Shown piece after piece: positions 1 through 5,796 of a stretch of 9,583 bases of DNA. Source of the stretch: an uncultured Alistipes sp. (GTDB taxonomy: Bacteria > Bacteroidota > Bacteroidia > Bacteroidales > Rikenellaceae). The translations under genes were made by a program, and so were the position numbers. The stretch lies in contig CAMWIG010000068.1 in NCBI GenBank assembly GCA_947174295.1, forward strand, positions 1-9,583. Reading direction: 5' to 3'. Each line of letters begins with the position of its first letter. The first letter of the stretch is position 1. Below the pieces are notes generated by a model. It saw only the letters and a list, made by a program, of their open reading frames with translations, was not told where the DNA came from and did no database searches.

Positions 1-286
1 AATATAAACATTATTCTTAGACTTCCAACGATGCGACGCAAATATTTTCCACTTTTTCAACACGATAGACATCGTCAAGAAAATATCAGCCATTATTGCG
101 AGAATAGAAAATACGGCTTTTCACCGACGATTTCGGTCATTTCACCCCCGCAAAACCGACAATAGCACGGCAGCAGACCGCCGTCTGCTTTCAATTCGTA
201 ACCTCGACTTACCGCTCCGAACGCTCGCGCAAAATCGCGGCACGCCCGATGGCTTTTTTACTCAGACGATAATAATTCGGAGCGAA
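1..286. other. gene-free upstream region
   Basis: No coding region with plausible composition is visible on either strand; the stretch is clearly richer in A+T than the genes that follow. It holds several short perfect stem-loops: ACGAT/ATCGT (62-75), ACCGA/TCGGT (123-137) and AGCAGAC/GTCTGCT with loop CGCC (172-189). The last is followed by TTTC only, so it is at best a weak terminator for a gene left of the window. A T7 run at 253-259 has no convincing stem before it. No tRNA or riboswitch fold was recognised. Confidence 0.5.
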
Positions 287-319
287 TTTCGTTTATTTCG
301 AAAATAATGTATAACTTTG
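287..319 (+). promoter_or_regulatory. Bacteroidetes-type promoter of the bamD operon
   Basis: TAACTTTG at 312-319 is a perfect match to the Bacteroidetes -7 consensus TAnnTTTG. A near -33 element (TTTC, 287-290, against TTTG) lies 21 bases upstream, within the usual 19-21 spacing. Transcription would start near 326, leaving a leader of about 37 bases before the ATG at 363. The consensus is established for Bacteroides; use here is inference. Confidence 0.6.
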
Positions 320-362
320 CGTGATTATTCGCGCATGCGTGCGAACGCGGAAACGATTTAAC

Positions 363-1178
363 ATGAGAAATTTCAACAAATACCTCGCAGCGGCCATGTT
401 CGTCGCACTCCTGCTGAGCGGATGCGGCATCACCAGCATTCTGCGTTCGGGCGACCCCGAGCTGATATACTCCAAGGCGCTCGAATATCAGGACAAGAAG
501 AAGTGGTCGCGCGCCGCGACTATGTTCGAGGCCATAGAGCACTACTACGTGGGAGCTCCCCGCGAGGACAGCATAATGTTCTACAAGGCCCGCTGCAAAT
601 ACATGGACCGCGACTACGACACGGCATCGACGCTGCTCGACGAGTTCCGCCGCAAGTTCGGCCGCAGCGCTTTCATCGAGGATGCCGAGAGCATGTACGC
701 GCTCTGCTTCTACTACATGTCGCCGGGCCCCACGCGCGACCAGACGATGACCGCGCAGGCCATACGGTCGCTGAGCGAATTCATGGTGCGCTACCCCAAT
801 TCGTCGCGCATCGAGGCGTTCGGAAAGGTAATCGACGAACTCACGCAGCGCCTGCACGACAAGTCGTACAACAACGCATACACCTATTATAAAATAGGAC
901 GCCACAAATCGGCAATCGTAGCACTGAAAAACGCTCTGAGGGAGTACCCCGAGTCGAACCACCGCGAGAAGCTGATGTACCTGACGGTGAAGTCGGGATA
1001 CAAGCTGGCCGAGAACTCAATCACAGAGAAGCAGCAGGACCGCTACCTCTCGATGCTCGACTCCTACTACACCTTCATCGACGAGTTCCCCGAGTCGGAG
1101 TACCGCAAGGAGCTCGAAAAACTGGCAGCAAACGCCAAGGACTATCTGGACAAGAACAGTAACAAAGATAACGAATAA
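363..1178 (+). CDS. bamD: outer membrane assembly lipoprotein BamD
   Basis: A 271-residue lipoprotein. Residues 1-20 form a type II signal peptide with lipobox LLSG-Cys21, so the mature protein should be lipid-anchored, facing the periplasm from the outer membrane. The rest is helical with TPR-like repeats (about 32-60, 72-100, 130-145, 170-197 and 225-255), for example the DPELIYSKALEYQDKKKW start typical of BamD. BamD works with BamA in folding and inserting beta-barrel proteins; this is established for the family. An in-frame ATG at 321 would add 14 basic residues, but it lies right at the -7 box and spoils the signal peptide, so 363 is chosen. It is the first gene of the cluster, and rpoZ follows after a single base, which implies cotranscription and probably coupled translation. 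Confidence 0.9.
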   Translation: MRNFNKYLAAAMFVALLLSGCGITSILRSGDPELIYSKALEYQDKKKWSRAATMFEAIEHYYVGAPREDSIMFYKARCKYMDRDYDTASTLLDEFRRKFGRSAFIEDAESMYALCFYYMSPGPTRDQTMTAQAIRSLSEFMVRYPNSSRIEAFGKVIDELTQRLHDKSYNNAYTYYKIGRHKSAIVALKNALREYPESNHREKLMYLTVKSGYKLAENSITEKQQDRYLSMLDSYYTFIDEFPESEYRKELEKLAANAKDYLDKNSNKDNE

Positions 1179-1179
1179 G

Positions 1180-1506
1180 ATGGAAATCAAGAAGAACATT
1201 CCCAACAACACCATCACCCGCAAGCTGGTGGATTTGGACCGCGAGACAGGCAACATCTACGAGACGATAAACATCATCGCCCGCCGCGCAAACCAAATCT
1301 CGACCGAGCTCAAAACCGAGCTCAACCGCAAGCTGGCCGACTTCTCGTCGCCAACCGACACGATGGAGGAGACCTTCGAGAACCGCGAGCAAATCGAGAT
1401 TTCGCGCTACTACGAGCGTCTGCCGAAGCCGGTAATCATCGCCACCGAGGAGTTCCTCGACGACGAAATCGCATTCCGTCACGGCAACAAGACCGCCGAA
1501 AACTAA
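1180..1506 (+). CDS. rpoZ: RNA polymerase omega subunit (Rpb6/RpoZ-like)
   Basis: This 108-residue protein matches the Bacteroidetes form of omega, which helps assemble and stabilise the beta-prime subunit of RNA polymerase. The conserved core is visible: TGNIYETINIIARRANQIS (residues 23-41), then a variable charged helix (TELKTELNRKL), then FENREQIEISRYYERLPKP (67-84) and a short acidic end. The NIYE/IARRANQI segment is the part that corresponds to the omega/Rpb6 fold. The start lies one base after the bamD stop codon, and the same bamD-rpoZ-coaBC order is common in Bacteroidetes, which supports the call. These proteins are sometimes annotated only as hypothetical because omega is poorly conserved. 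Confidence 0.87.
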   Translation: MEIKKNIPNNTITRKLVDLDRETGNIYETINIIARRANQISTELKTELNRKLADFSSPTDTMEETFENREQIEISRYYERLPKPVIIATEEFLDDEIAFRHGNKTAEN

Positions 1507-1515
1507 ACCTCGGCC

Positions 1516-1536
1516 GGCGGGTGCGCGGCATCCGCC
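1516..1536 (+). other. GC-rich stem-loop between rpoZ and coaBC
   Basis: GGCGGGTGC (1516-1524) pairs with GCATCCGCC (1528-1536), one pair being G-U, around a GCG loop. There is no T tract after it, so it is not a normal intrinsic terminator. An alternative fold pairs CCGGCGG (1514-1520) with CCGCCGG (1535-1541). It may slow polymerase, mark an RNA processing point, or be a remnant of a palindromic repeat. Confidence 0.4.
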
Positions 1537-1555
1537 GCCGGAAGTTCGGAGAGCC

Positions 1556-2758
1556 ATGCTCAAAGGAAAACACATAATCTTAGGTATAACGGGCAGCATT
1601 GCCGCTTACAAGGCGGCAGTGCTGTGCCGTCTGTTGGTACGCGAAGGCGCCGAGGTGAGGGTCGTCATGACACCGCTGGCCAAGCAGTTCATCACGCCGC
1701 TGACAATGGCAACGCTCTCGAAGCATCCGATTCTCGTCGAGTTCTTCAACCCCGAGAACGGCGAGTGGAACTCCCACGTCTCGCTCGGCGAGTGGGCCGA
1801 CTGCCTGCTCATAGCCCCCGCCACGGCCAACACGCTGGCCAAGATGGTGCACGGCATAGCCGACAACCTGCTGCTGACGACCTACCTCTCGGCACGCTCC
1901 GCCGTGGCTGTCGCTCCGGCAATGGACCTCGACATGTACGCCCACCCCGCCACGCAGCGCAATCTCGACGAGCTGCGCAGCCGCGGAGTCGCCGTCGTCG
2001 AACCCGCCGAGGGAGAGCTCGCGAGCGGACTCTCGGGCAAGGGCCGCATGTCGGAACCCGAAGACATCGTGCGTTTCGTCGACGCACTTCTCAGCGAAAA
2101 AAAAAAGAGTCTGAGCGGTAAGCGCTATGTCGTCACGGCGGGCGCCACTATCGAAGCCATCGACCCCGTGAGGTTCATCTCGAACCACTCGACGGGCAAG
2201 ATGGGCTATGCCATAGCCTCGGCTCTGGCGGCCCGCGGAGCGTCGGTCACGCTGGTGAGCGGCCGCACGACGCTGCCCGTACCGGCAGGAGTCGAGCGGC
2301 TCGATGTGCTCTCGGCCGACGAGATGTACCGCGCGACGGTCGAGGCCTTCGCCGACGCCGACGGAGCGGTGATGTGCGCCGCCGTGGCCGACTACACCCC
2401 CGCCGAGGTCGCCGACCGCAAGCTGAAAAAGAGCGACGACGACATGGTCATACGCCTGCGCCGCACGCGCGACATAGCGGCCGAGCTCGGCCGCACGAAA
2501 GGCGGCCGCATACTCGTGGGCTTCGCACTGGAAACCGACAACGAAGCGGCCAACGCCGCCGACAAGCTCCGCCGCAAGAACTTCGACTTCGTGGTTCTCA
2601 ACTCGCTGCGCGACGCCGGGGCCGGATTCCGCGGCGACACCAACAAGATAACGCTCATCGACCATGCGGGCGAAGAGCCGCTGCCGCTCATGTCGAAGAG
2701 CGAGGCCGCCGAGCGCATAGTCGACAAAATAGAGAACATAACAACCGCCCGCGCATAA
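1556..2758 (+). CDS. coaBC: bifunctional phosphopantothenoylcysteine decarboxylase/synthetase CoaBC
   Basis: A 400-residue cytoplasmic enzyme of coenzyme A synthesis. The CoaB half joins 4'-phosphopantothenate to cysteine using CTP; the CoaC half is a flavoprotein that decarboxylates the product to 4'-phosphopantetheine. CoaC is residues 1-180: GITGSIAAYK (10-19, FMN binding), the catalytic His74 in NSHVSLG, APATANTLAK (87-96), PAMDLDMY (121-128) and the lid SGLSGKGRM (157-165). CoaB is about 187-395: TAGATIEAIDPVRFISN (194-210, Asn210), STGKMG, AAVADYTP, the KLKK motif starting at Lys289, and FALETDN (323-329). Relative to the E. coli enzyme, Asn125 is Asp here and Cys158 is Ser. The halves are joined by a linker encoded by ten A bases (2097-2106). 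The length is normal. Confidence 0.96.
   Translation: MLKGKHIILGITGSIAAYKAAVLCRLLVREGAEVRVVMTPLAKQFITPLTMATLSKHPILVEFFNPENGEWNSHVSLGEWADCLLIAPATANTLAKMVHGIADNLLLTTYLSARSAVAVAPAMDLDMYAHPATQRNLDELRSRGVAVVEPAEGELASGLSGKGRMSEPEDIVRFVDALLSEKKKSLSGKRYVVTAGATIEAIDPVRFISNHSTGKMGYAIASALAARGASVTLVSGRTTLPVPAGVERLDVLSADEMYRATVEAFADADGAVMCAAVADYTPAEVADRKLKKSDDDMVIRLRRTRDIAAELGRTKGGRILVGFALETDNEAANAADKLRRKNFDFVVLNSLRDAGAGFRGDTNKITLIDHAGEEPLPLMSKSEAAERIVDKIENITTARA
2097..2106 (+). repeat. A10 tract in the CoaC-CoaB linker
   Basis: Ten consecutive A bases encode the end of Glu181 through most of Lys184, exactly at the domain boundary of coaBC. Gain of one A gives E-K-K-K-E-S-E-R and a TAA stop (2119-2121 in the genome). 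Loss of one A gives E-K-K-R-V and a TGA stop. Either slip would release a free CoaC domain of about 185-188 residues. Confidence 0.85.
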
Positions 2759-2846
2759 CTCCCGCCGGCGGCAGCAGCCGGAACCCCGGCGCACGCCCCG
2801 ACGCACGGAGACCCGGCGCGAACGAAAAAGATAACTTTTACGAACC

Positions 2847-4493
2847 ATGCTGCGACGTCTGTCGGTCGAAAACTACGCCTTGATCGAGCGCCTCGAAATG
2901 GAGCTCGACCGCAATCTGAACATCATAACCGGCGAAACCGGCGCCGGAAAGTCGATTCTGCTCGGAGCTCTCGGCCTTCTGATAGGCAACAAGAACGACG
3001 GTTCGGCACTCAAAGACACGGCGCGCAACTGCGTGGTCGAGGGGCAGTTCGACCTCGCGGGCTACGGCTTGGAGGAGTTCTTCGACGCCAACGACCTCGA
3101 CTATGCCGAGCAGACCGTCGTGCGCCGCATCATAACGCCCGCCGGCAAGAGCCGCGCCTTCGTCAACGACGTGCCGGTGCAGCTCGCGCAGCTTCGCGAA
3201 CTTGGCCGCAACCTCATCGACATACACTCCCAGCACCAGAATCTCATCCTCGCCTCCGAGGAGTTCCGCACACGCGCCCTGGACACCGTGGCCGGCAACG
3301 GCGCGCTGCTTGCCGACTATGCGGCGAGCTACGCCCGTCTGGGTGCGCTGCGCCGCGAGCTTGCGGCACACGAAGCCGAGACCGCGGCGGCCCGCCGCGA
3401 CGAGGAGTGGCTGCGCTTCCAGTGCGACGAGCTCACCGCAGCCGAGCTGCGCGAGGGCGAAATCGAAGAGCTCGAAAGCGAGCAGGCCGTGCTCTCCGAC
3501 GCCGACCGCATAAGCGAGGTGCTCACCTCGATACGCAACGCCTTCGACGACGAGCAGACGGGAGTCCTGCTCCGCCTGAAAAGCGCCGAAAACGACCTTT
3601 CGCACATCCGCGAGAGCTACCCCGCAGCAGCCGAAGCGGCCGAGCGCATACGCACGGCCATGCTCGACCTGAAAGACCTCGGAGTCACGATTGCCGCCGA
3701 CAGCGAACGCATCGAAGCCGACCCCGCGCGTCTGCAAAAGGTCGACGACCGTCTGGCCACGCTCTACACGCTTCTGCGCAAGCACCGCGCGGAGTCCCTG
3801 CCGGAGCTCATCGCCCTGCGCGACGGCTACCGTGCGAAACTCGCAGCCATAACTCACAGCGACGAGCGGCGGAACGCCCTGCACGAAGCCATCGCCGCCG
3901 CCGAACGCGAAGCCGACGCGCACGCCGACGCCCTGCACGAGGCGCGCGCAGCAGCAGCCCCGCTCTTCGCCGGACAGATAATCGCCACGCTCGCCGACCT
4001 CGGCATGGCCGGCACGCGCTTCGAAATCACGCTGGGCGACGGAGGAACGCTCGCCCCGACGGGCCGCGACCGCGTGGAGTACATGTTCTCGGCCAACCCG
4101 GGAGCACCCTTGCAGCCTGTCGACCGCATAGCATCGGGCGGCGAGACGTCGCGCGTGATGCTGGCCATGAAGGCCATGCTGGCACGACGCATGAAGCTCC
4201 CGACGATAATCTTCGACGAAATCGACACCGGCGTCTCGGGCCGCATCGCCGACTCGATGGGCGGCATTATCAGTTCGCTGGCCGAGTCGATGCAGGTCGT
4301 CGACATCACGCACCTGCCGCAGGTGGCGTCGAAAGGCGATACGCACTTCGTGGTCTACAAACGCGACGGCCGCACCGACATACGGCAGCTCACGGCCGCA
4401 GAGCGCGAGACCGAAATCGCCAAGATGCTCTCCGGCAGCGAGATTACCGACGCCGCACGTGCGCAGGCTCGCATTCTCCTCGCAAAAAAATAG
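2847..4493 (+). CDS. recN: DNA repair protein RecN
   Basis: A 548-residue SMC-like ATPase, close to the usual family length (about 550). RecN acts in recombinational repair of DNA double-strand breaks and promotes end-to-end DNA contact. The N-terminal head has ENYALIERLEME and Walker A GETGAGKS (29-36), followed by the family motif IDIHSQHQNL (124-133). A charged coiled-coil arm spans about 155-375. The C-terminal head carries the ABC signature SGGETSRVML (430-439), Walker B TIIFDEIDTG (453-462, Asp457/Glu458) and the H-loop ITHLPQVA with His489. The 88 bases between coaBC and recN hold GC-rich palindromes (for example GCCGG/CCGGC at 2777-2790) and a near -7 box, TAACTTTT (2832-2839), but no terminator, so recN is probably cotranscribed with coaBC. 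Confidence 0.97.
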   Translation: MLRRLSVENYALIERLEMELDRNLNIITGETGAGKSILLGALGLLIGNKNDGSALKDTARNCVVEGQFDLAGYGLEEFFDANDLDYAEQTVVRRIITPAGKSRAFVNDVPVQLAQLRELGRNLIDIHSQHQNLILASEEFRTRALDTVAGNGALLADYAASYARLGALRRELAAHEAETAAARRDEEWLRFQCDELTAAELREGEIEELESEQAVLSDADRISEVLTSIRNAFDDEQTGVLLRLKSAENDLSHIRESYPAAAEAAERIRTAMLDLKDLGVTIAADSERIEADPARLQKVDDRLATLYTLLRKHRAESLPELIALRDGYRAKLAAITHSDERRNALHEAIAAAEREADAHADALHEARAAAAPLFAGQIIATLADLGMAGTRFEITLGDGGTLAPTGRDRVEYMFSANPGAPLQPVDRIASGGETSRVMLAMKAMLARRMKLPTIIFDEIDTGVSGRIADSMGGIISSLAESMQVVDITHLPQVASKGDTHFVVYKRDGRTDIRQLTAAERETEIAKMLSGSEITDAARAQARILLAKK

Positions 4494-4535
4494 TTCAGCC
4501 GGGATGCCGCGTGCGGTAATTTCACCGAAAAGACG

Positions 4536-4543
4536 TATATTTG
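4536..4543 (+). promoter_or_regulatory. -7 box upstream of the DUF3127 gene
   Basis: TATATTTG is a perfect match to TAnnTTTG. No TTTG-like -33 element sits 19-21 bases upstream (that stretch is GC-rich), so the promoter may be weak or activator-dependent. The predicted start near 4550 would leave a short A-rich leader of about 22 bases. It lies just after the recN stop codon, and no terminator separates recN from the next gene, so readthrough is also possible. Confidence 0.55.
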
Positions 4544-4571
4544 CAATTATTAATCACAAAAACAGACAATC

Positions 4572-4946
4572 ATGGAGATAGAAGGCACAGTATACAGAAT
4601 CATGCCCGAGACCAGCGGAACGTCGGCACGCGGCGAGTGGCACCGTCAGGACGTGGTATTCGAATACACGGACGGCGCATACCAGCGCAAGCTGAGCGTC
4701 ACGTTCTTCAACAAGCCCGAAGAGGTGGCGCGTCTGCGCGAGGGTGCGGCATACGTCGTATCGTTCAACATCGAGTCGCGCGAGTACCAGGGACGCTGGT
4801 ACACCGACGTGCGCGCATGGCGCGTGCAGCCCAAGCAGCCGGCACAGCCCGCGCCCGCTCCGATGCCCGACATGCCGCCCGTCATGGAGGAACCCTCCTA
4901 CTCGTCGCCCGCAGCATCGGCCGAAGTCGACGACCTTCCGTTCTAA
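4572..4946 (+). CDS. DUF3127 domain protein with SSB-like C-terminal tip
   Basis: A 124-residue protein. Residues 1-87 match the DUF3127 pattern known from Bacteroidetes: MEIEGTVYRIMPETSG, a strand-rich core (QDVVFEYTD, RKLSVTFFNK, YVVSFNIESREYQGRWYTDVRAWRV) that looks like a small beta-barrel of OB type. Residues 88-120 are a Pro/Ala/Met-rich disordered linker, and the chain ends VDDLPF. An OB-like core, a flexible linker and an acidic tip ending in Pro-Phe is the layout of single-stranded DNA-binding protein, whose tip recruits repair and replication enzymes. The function of the family is not known to me; a role in DNA metabolism is inference, supported weakly by recN next door. It has its own -7 box, and its transcript should end at the terminator at 5124-5154. 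Confidence 0.85.
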   Translation: MEIEGTVYRIMPETSGTSARGEWHRQDVVFEYTDGAYQRKLSVTFFNKPEEVARLREGAAYVVSFNIESREYQGRWYTDVRAWRVQPKQPAQPAPAPMPDMPPVMEEPSYSSPAASAEVDDLPF

Positions 4947-4980
4947 ACGAACGCCCGGCAATCGAATCCGCAGCGAGCGT

Positions 4981-5083
4981 TGTCATCCTGAGCGTCAGCC
5001 AGAATCCGGCTCTCCGATGGAGAGAGTCCAAACAAGCCGACGGGGAAGAATCTTGCGTCGCGATGGAGGAACAGCACTCAGGG
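4981..5083. repeat. degenerate intergenic repeat (TGTCATCCTGAGCG type)
   Basis: The stretch begins TGTCATCCTGAGCG, then AGAATC, and later GAAGAATCTTGCG. This recalls the non-coding 'GTCATCCTGAGCG-AGCGAAGAATC' repeats seen between genes in many Bacteroidetes and other genomes. The ends carry a short inverted pair, CCTGAG (4987-4992) and CTCAGG (5077-5082), with an internal hairpin CTCTCC/GGAGAG (5010-5024). The match to a genomic repeat family is from memory and cannot be confirmed in one window, since only one copy is present. The copy looks eroded. No convincing gene is seen between 4947 and 5254. Confidence 0.5.
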
Positions 5084-5093
5084 CCTTGCAATT

Positions 5094-5119
5094 GCATTTC
5101 GGCCAACACTCCGAAATGC
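5094..5119. other. perfect stem-loop ahead of the terminator
   Basis: GCATTTCGG (5094-5102) and CCGAAATGC (5111-5119) form a perfect nine-pair stem with an eight-base loop. It overlaps a ten-base palindrome TGCAATTGCA (5087-5096) and lies five bases before the terminator stem. It could protect the 3' end of the DUF3127 transcript or be part of the adjacent repeat. Confidence 0.6.
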
Positions 5120-5123
5120 CGTT

Positions 5124-5154
5124 ACGGTCTCCCAGCGAAGGGAGACCGTTTTTT
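5124..5154 (+). terminator. intrinsic terminator of the left-hand gene cluster
   Basis: ACGGTCTCCC (5124-5133) pairs perfectly with GGGAGACCGT (5140-5149) around the loop AGCGAA, followed by T bases through 5154. There is no U tract on the reverse side, so it acts on + strand transcripts. It separates the DUF3127 gene from the glucosaminidase gene and also argues against any coding frame that crosses it. Confidence 0.92.
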
Positions 5155-5171
5155 CGTGTATGATTCGTATA

Positions 5172-5202
5172 TTGACAAGCGGCGGCGAATCGGCTATCTT
5201 AG
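5172..5202 (+). promoter_or_regulatory. candidate promoter of the glucosaminidase gene
   Basis: A TTG (5172-5174, part of ATTG) is followed after 20 bases by TATCTTAG (5195-5202), seven of eight positions matching TAnnTTTG. The -7 box lies inside a perfect inverted repeat, CGGCTA-TCT-TAGCCG (5191-5205), so a protein bound there would cover the promoter. The predicted start is near 5209, at the base of the next hairpin. Confidence 0.45.
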
Positions 5203-5206
5203 CCGC

Positions 5207-5230
5207 TGTTCCGGCCGACCGGCCGGAGCG
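5207..5230 (+). other. leader hairpin of the glucosaminidase gene
   Basis: TCCGGCC (5210-5216) pairs with GGCCGGA (5221-5227) around the loop GACC, and the stem can extend by three outer pairs including G-U. It would be almost at the 5' end of the mRNA and 25 bases before the ATG, where a stem can stabilise the message. No T tract follows. Confidence 0.5.
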
Positions 5231-5254
5231 CAAACCTCAAAAATCACAATACGC

Positions 5255-5794
5255 ATGACTACCGAAGATTTCGTAAGGCTGGTATATCCGGCTGCATGCC
5301 GTTCGTCTGCGAAGAGCGGCATATCTCCACTGTTCATCACGGCTCAGGCCGCCCTCGAATCGGGCTGGGGCCGCCGGCGCATCGGGCGCTGGAATCTGTT
5401 CGGCATCACGCGCGGCAGCTGGACGGGCCCGTGCGTCGCCGTGGAGACCACCGAGTACTTCCGCCGCCCCGACGTGCGGTTCTCTCCGCCCGAGGAGGTG
5501 CTGTCGGTCGAGCGGCTCGACGACGGACGCTACCGCTACCGTGTGCGCCGTCTGTTCCGCGACTACCCGACGCTCGAAGCGGCGATAGACGACCACTGCG
5601 CCGTCCTGCGCGGCTCGGGCTTCGCCGATGCCTGGCCTCACCGTGCCGACCCCGAGGCGTTCGTCGAACGCTTGCAGGACTCCGTCGGTTCGCGTTACGC
5701 CACCTCGCCCGACTATGTCGACGTCATGCGACGCATGTTCGCCACCGTCGCCCGCCTGCTCCGCAAAACGGGACTCGACTCAGCCGCCGAATAG
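5255..5794 (+). CDS. glucosaminidase (GH73/FlgJ-type peptidoglycan hydrolase)
   Basis: A 179-residue single-domain enzyme expected to cut the glycan strands of peptidoglycan at N-acetylglucosamine. Residues 20-50 hold the family core: GISPLFITAQAALESGWG with the likely catalytic Glu35, then NLFGIT (47-52). Downstream are TTEYFRR, the RYRYRVRRLFRDYPTLEAAIDDH block (92-114) and GSRYATSPDYVDVM (145-158) with the conserved Tyr148. There is no signal peptide or membrane segment, so export would need a holin-like or other route. The ATG at 5255 is chosen because the terminator and promoter lie just upstream, although the frame stays open further left. It converges on the radical SAM gene, with two bases between stop codons. 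It may derive from a phage endolysin; that is inference. Confidence 0.85.
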   Translation: MTTEDFVRLVYPAACRSSAKSGISPLFITAQAALESGWGRRRIGRWNLFGITRGSWTGPCVAVETTEYFRRPDVRFSPPEEVLSVERLDDGRYRYRVRRLFRDYPTLEAAIDDHCAVLRGSGFADAWPHRADPEAFVERLQDSVGSRYATSPDYVDVMRRMFATVARLLRKTGLDSAAE

Positions 5795-5796
5795 CG

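Noticed and set aside
253..259. T7 run as an intrinsic terminator
   Set aside because: Only a three-pair stem (GCC/GGC) precedes it.
258..962. 234-codon frame opposite bamD
   Set aside because: Covers the bamD promoter and gene in antisense; no domain recognised and composition typical of a shadow.
1303..1325. 12-base tandem repeat ACCGAGCTCAA in rpoZ (TELK-TELN)
   Set aside because: The protein has the same length here as other Bacteroidetes omega subunits (as I recall them), so it is not a recent duplication; probably chance in a charged helix.
2832..2839. TAACTTTT as a separate recN promoter
   Set aside because: Seven of eight positions fit the -7 box, but there is no -33 element and the transcript would be nearly leaderless.
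1580..2848. 422-codon open frame opposite coaBC
   Set aside because: Antisense of a GC-rich gene with a strong third-position bias; no recognisable domain.
2838..4346. 502-codon open frame opposite recN
   Set aside because: A shadow frame: it mirrors recN codon by codon, its translation is low in complexity (Arg, Val, Gly, Ala), and recN has every expected motif.
4541..5794. 417-codon frame joining the DUF3127 region to the glucosaminidase
   Set aside because: It crosses a strong terminator and the repeat, and it overlaps the real DUF3127 gene in another frame. The glucosaminidase part begins properly at 5255.
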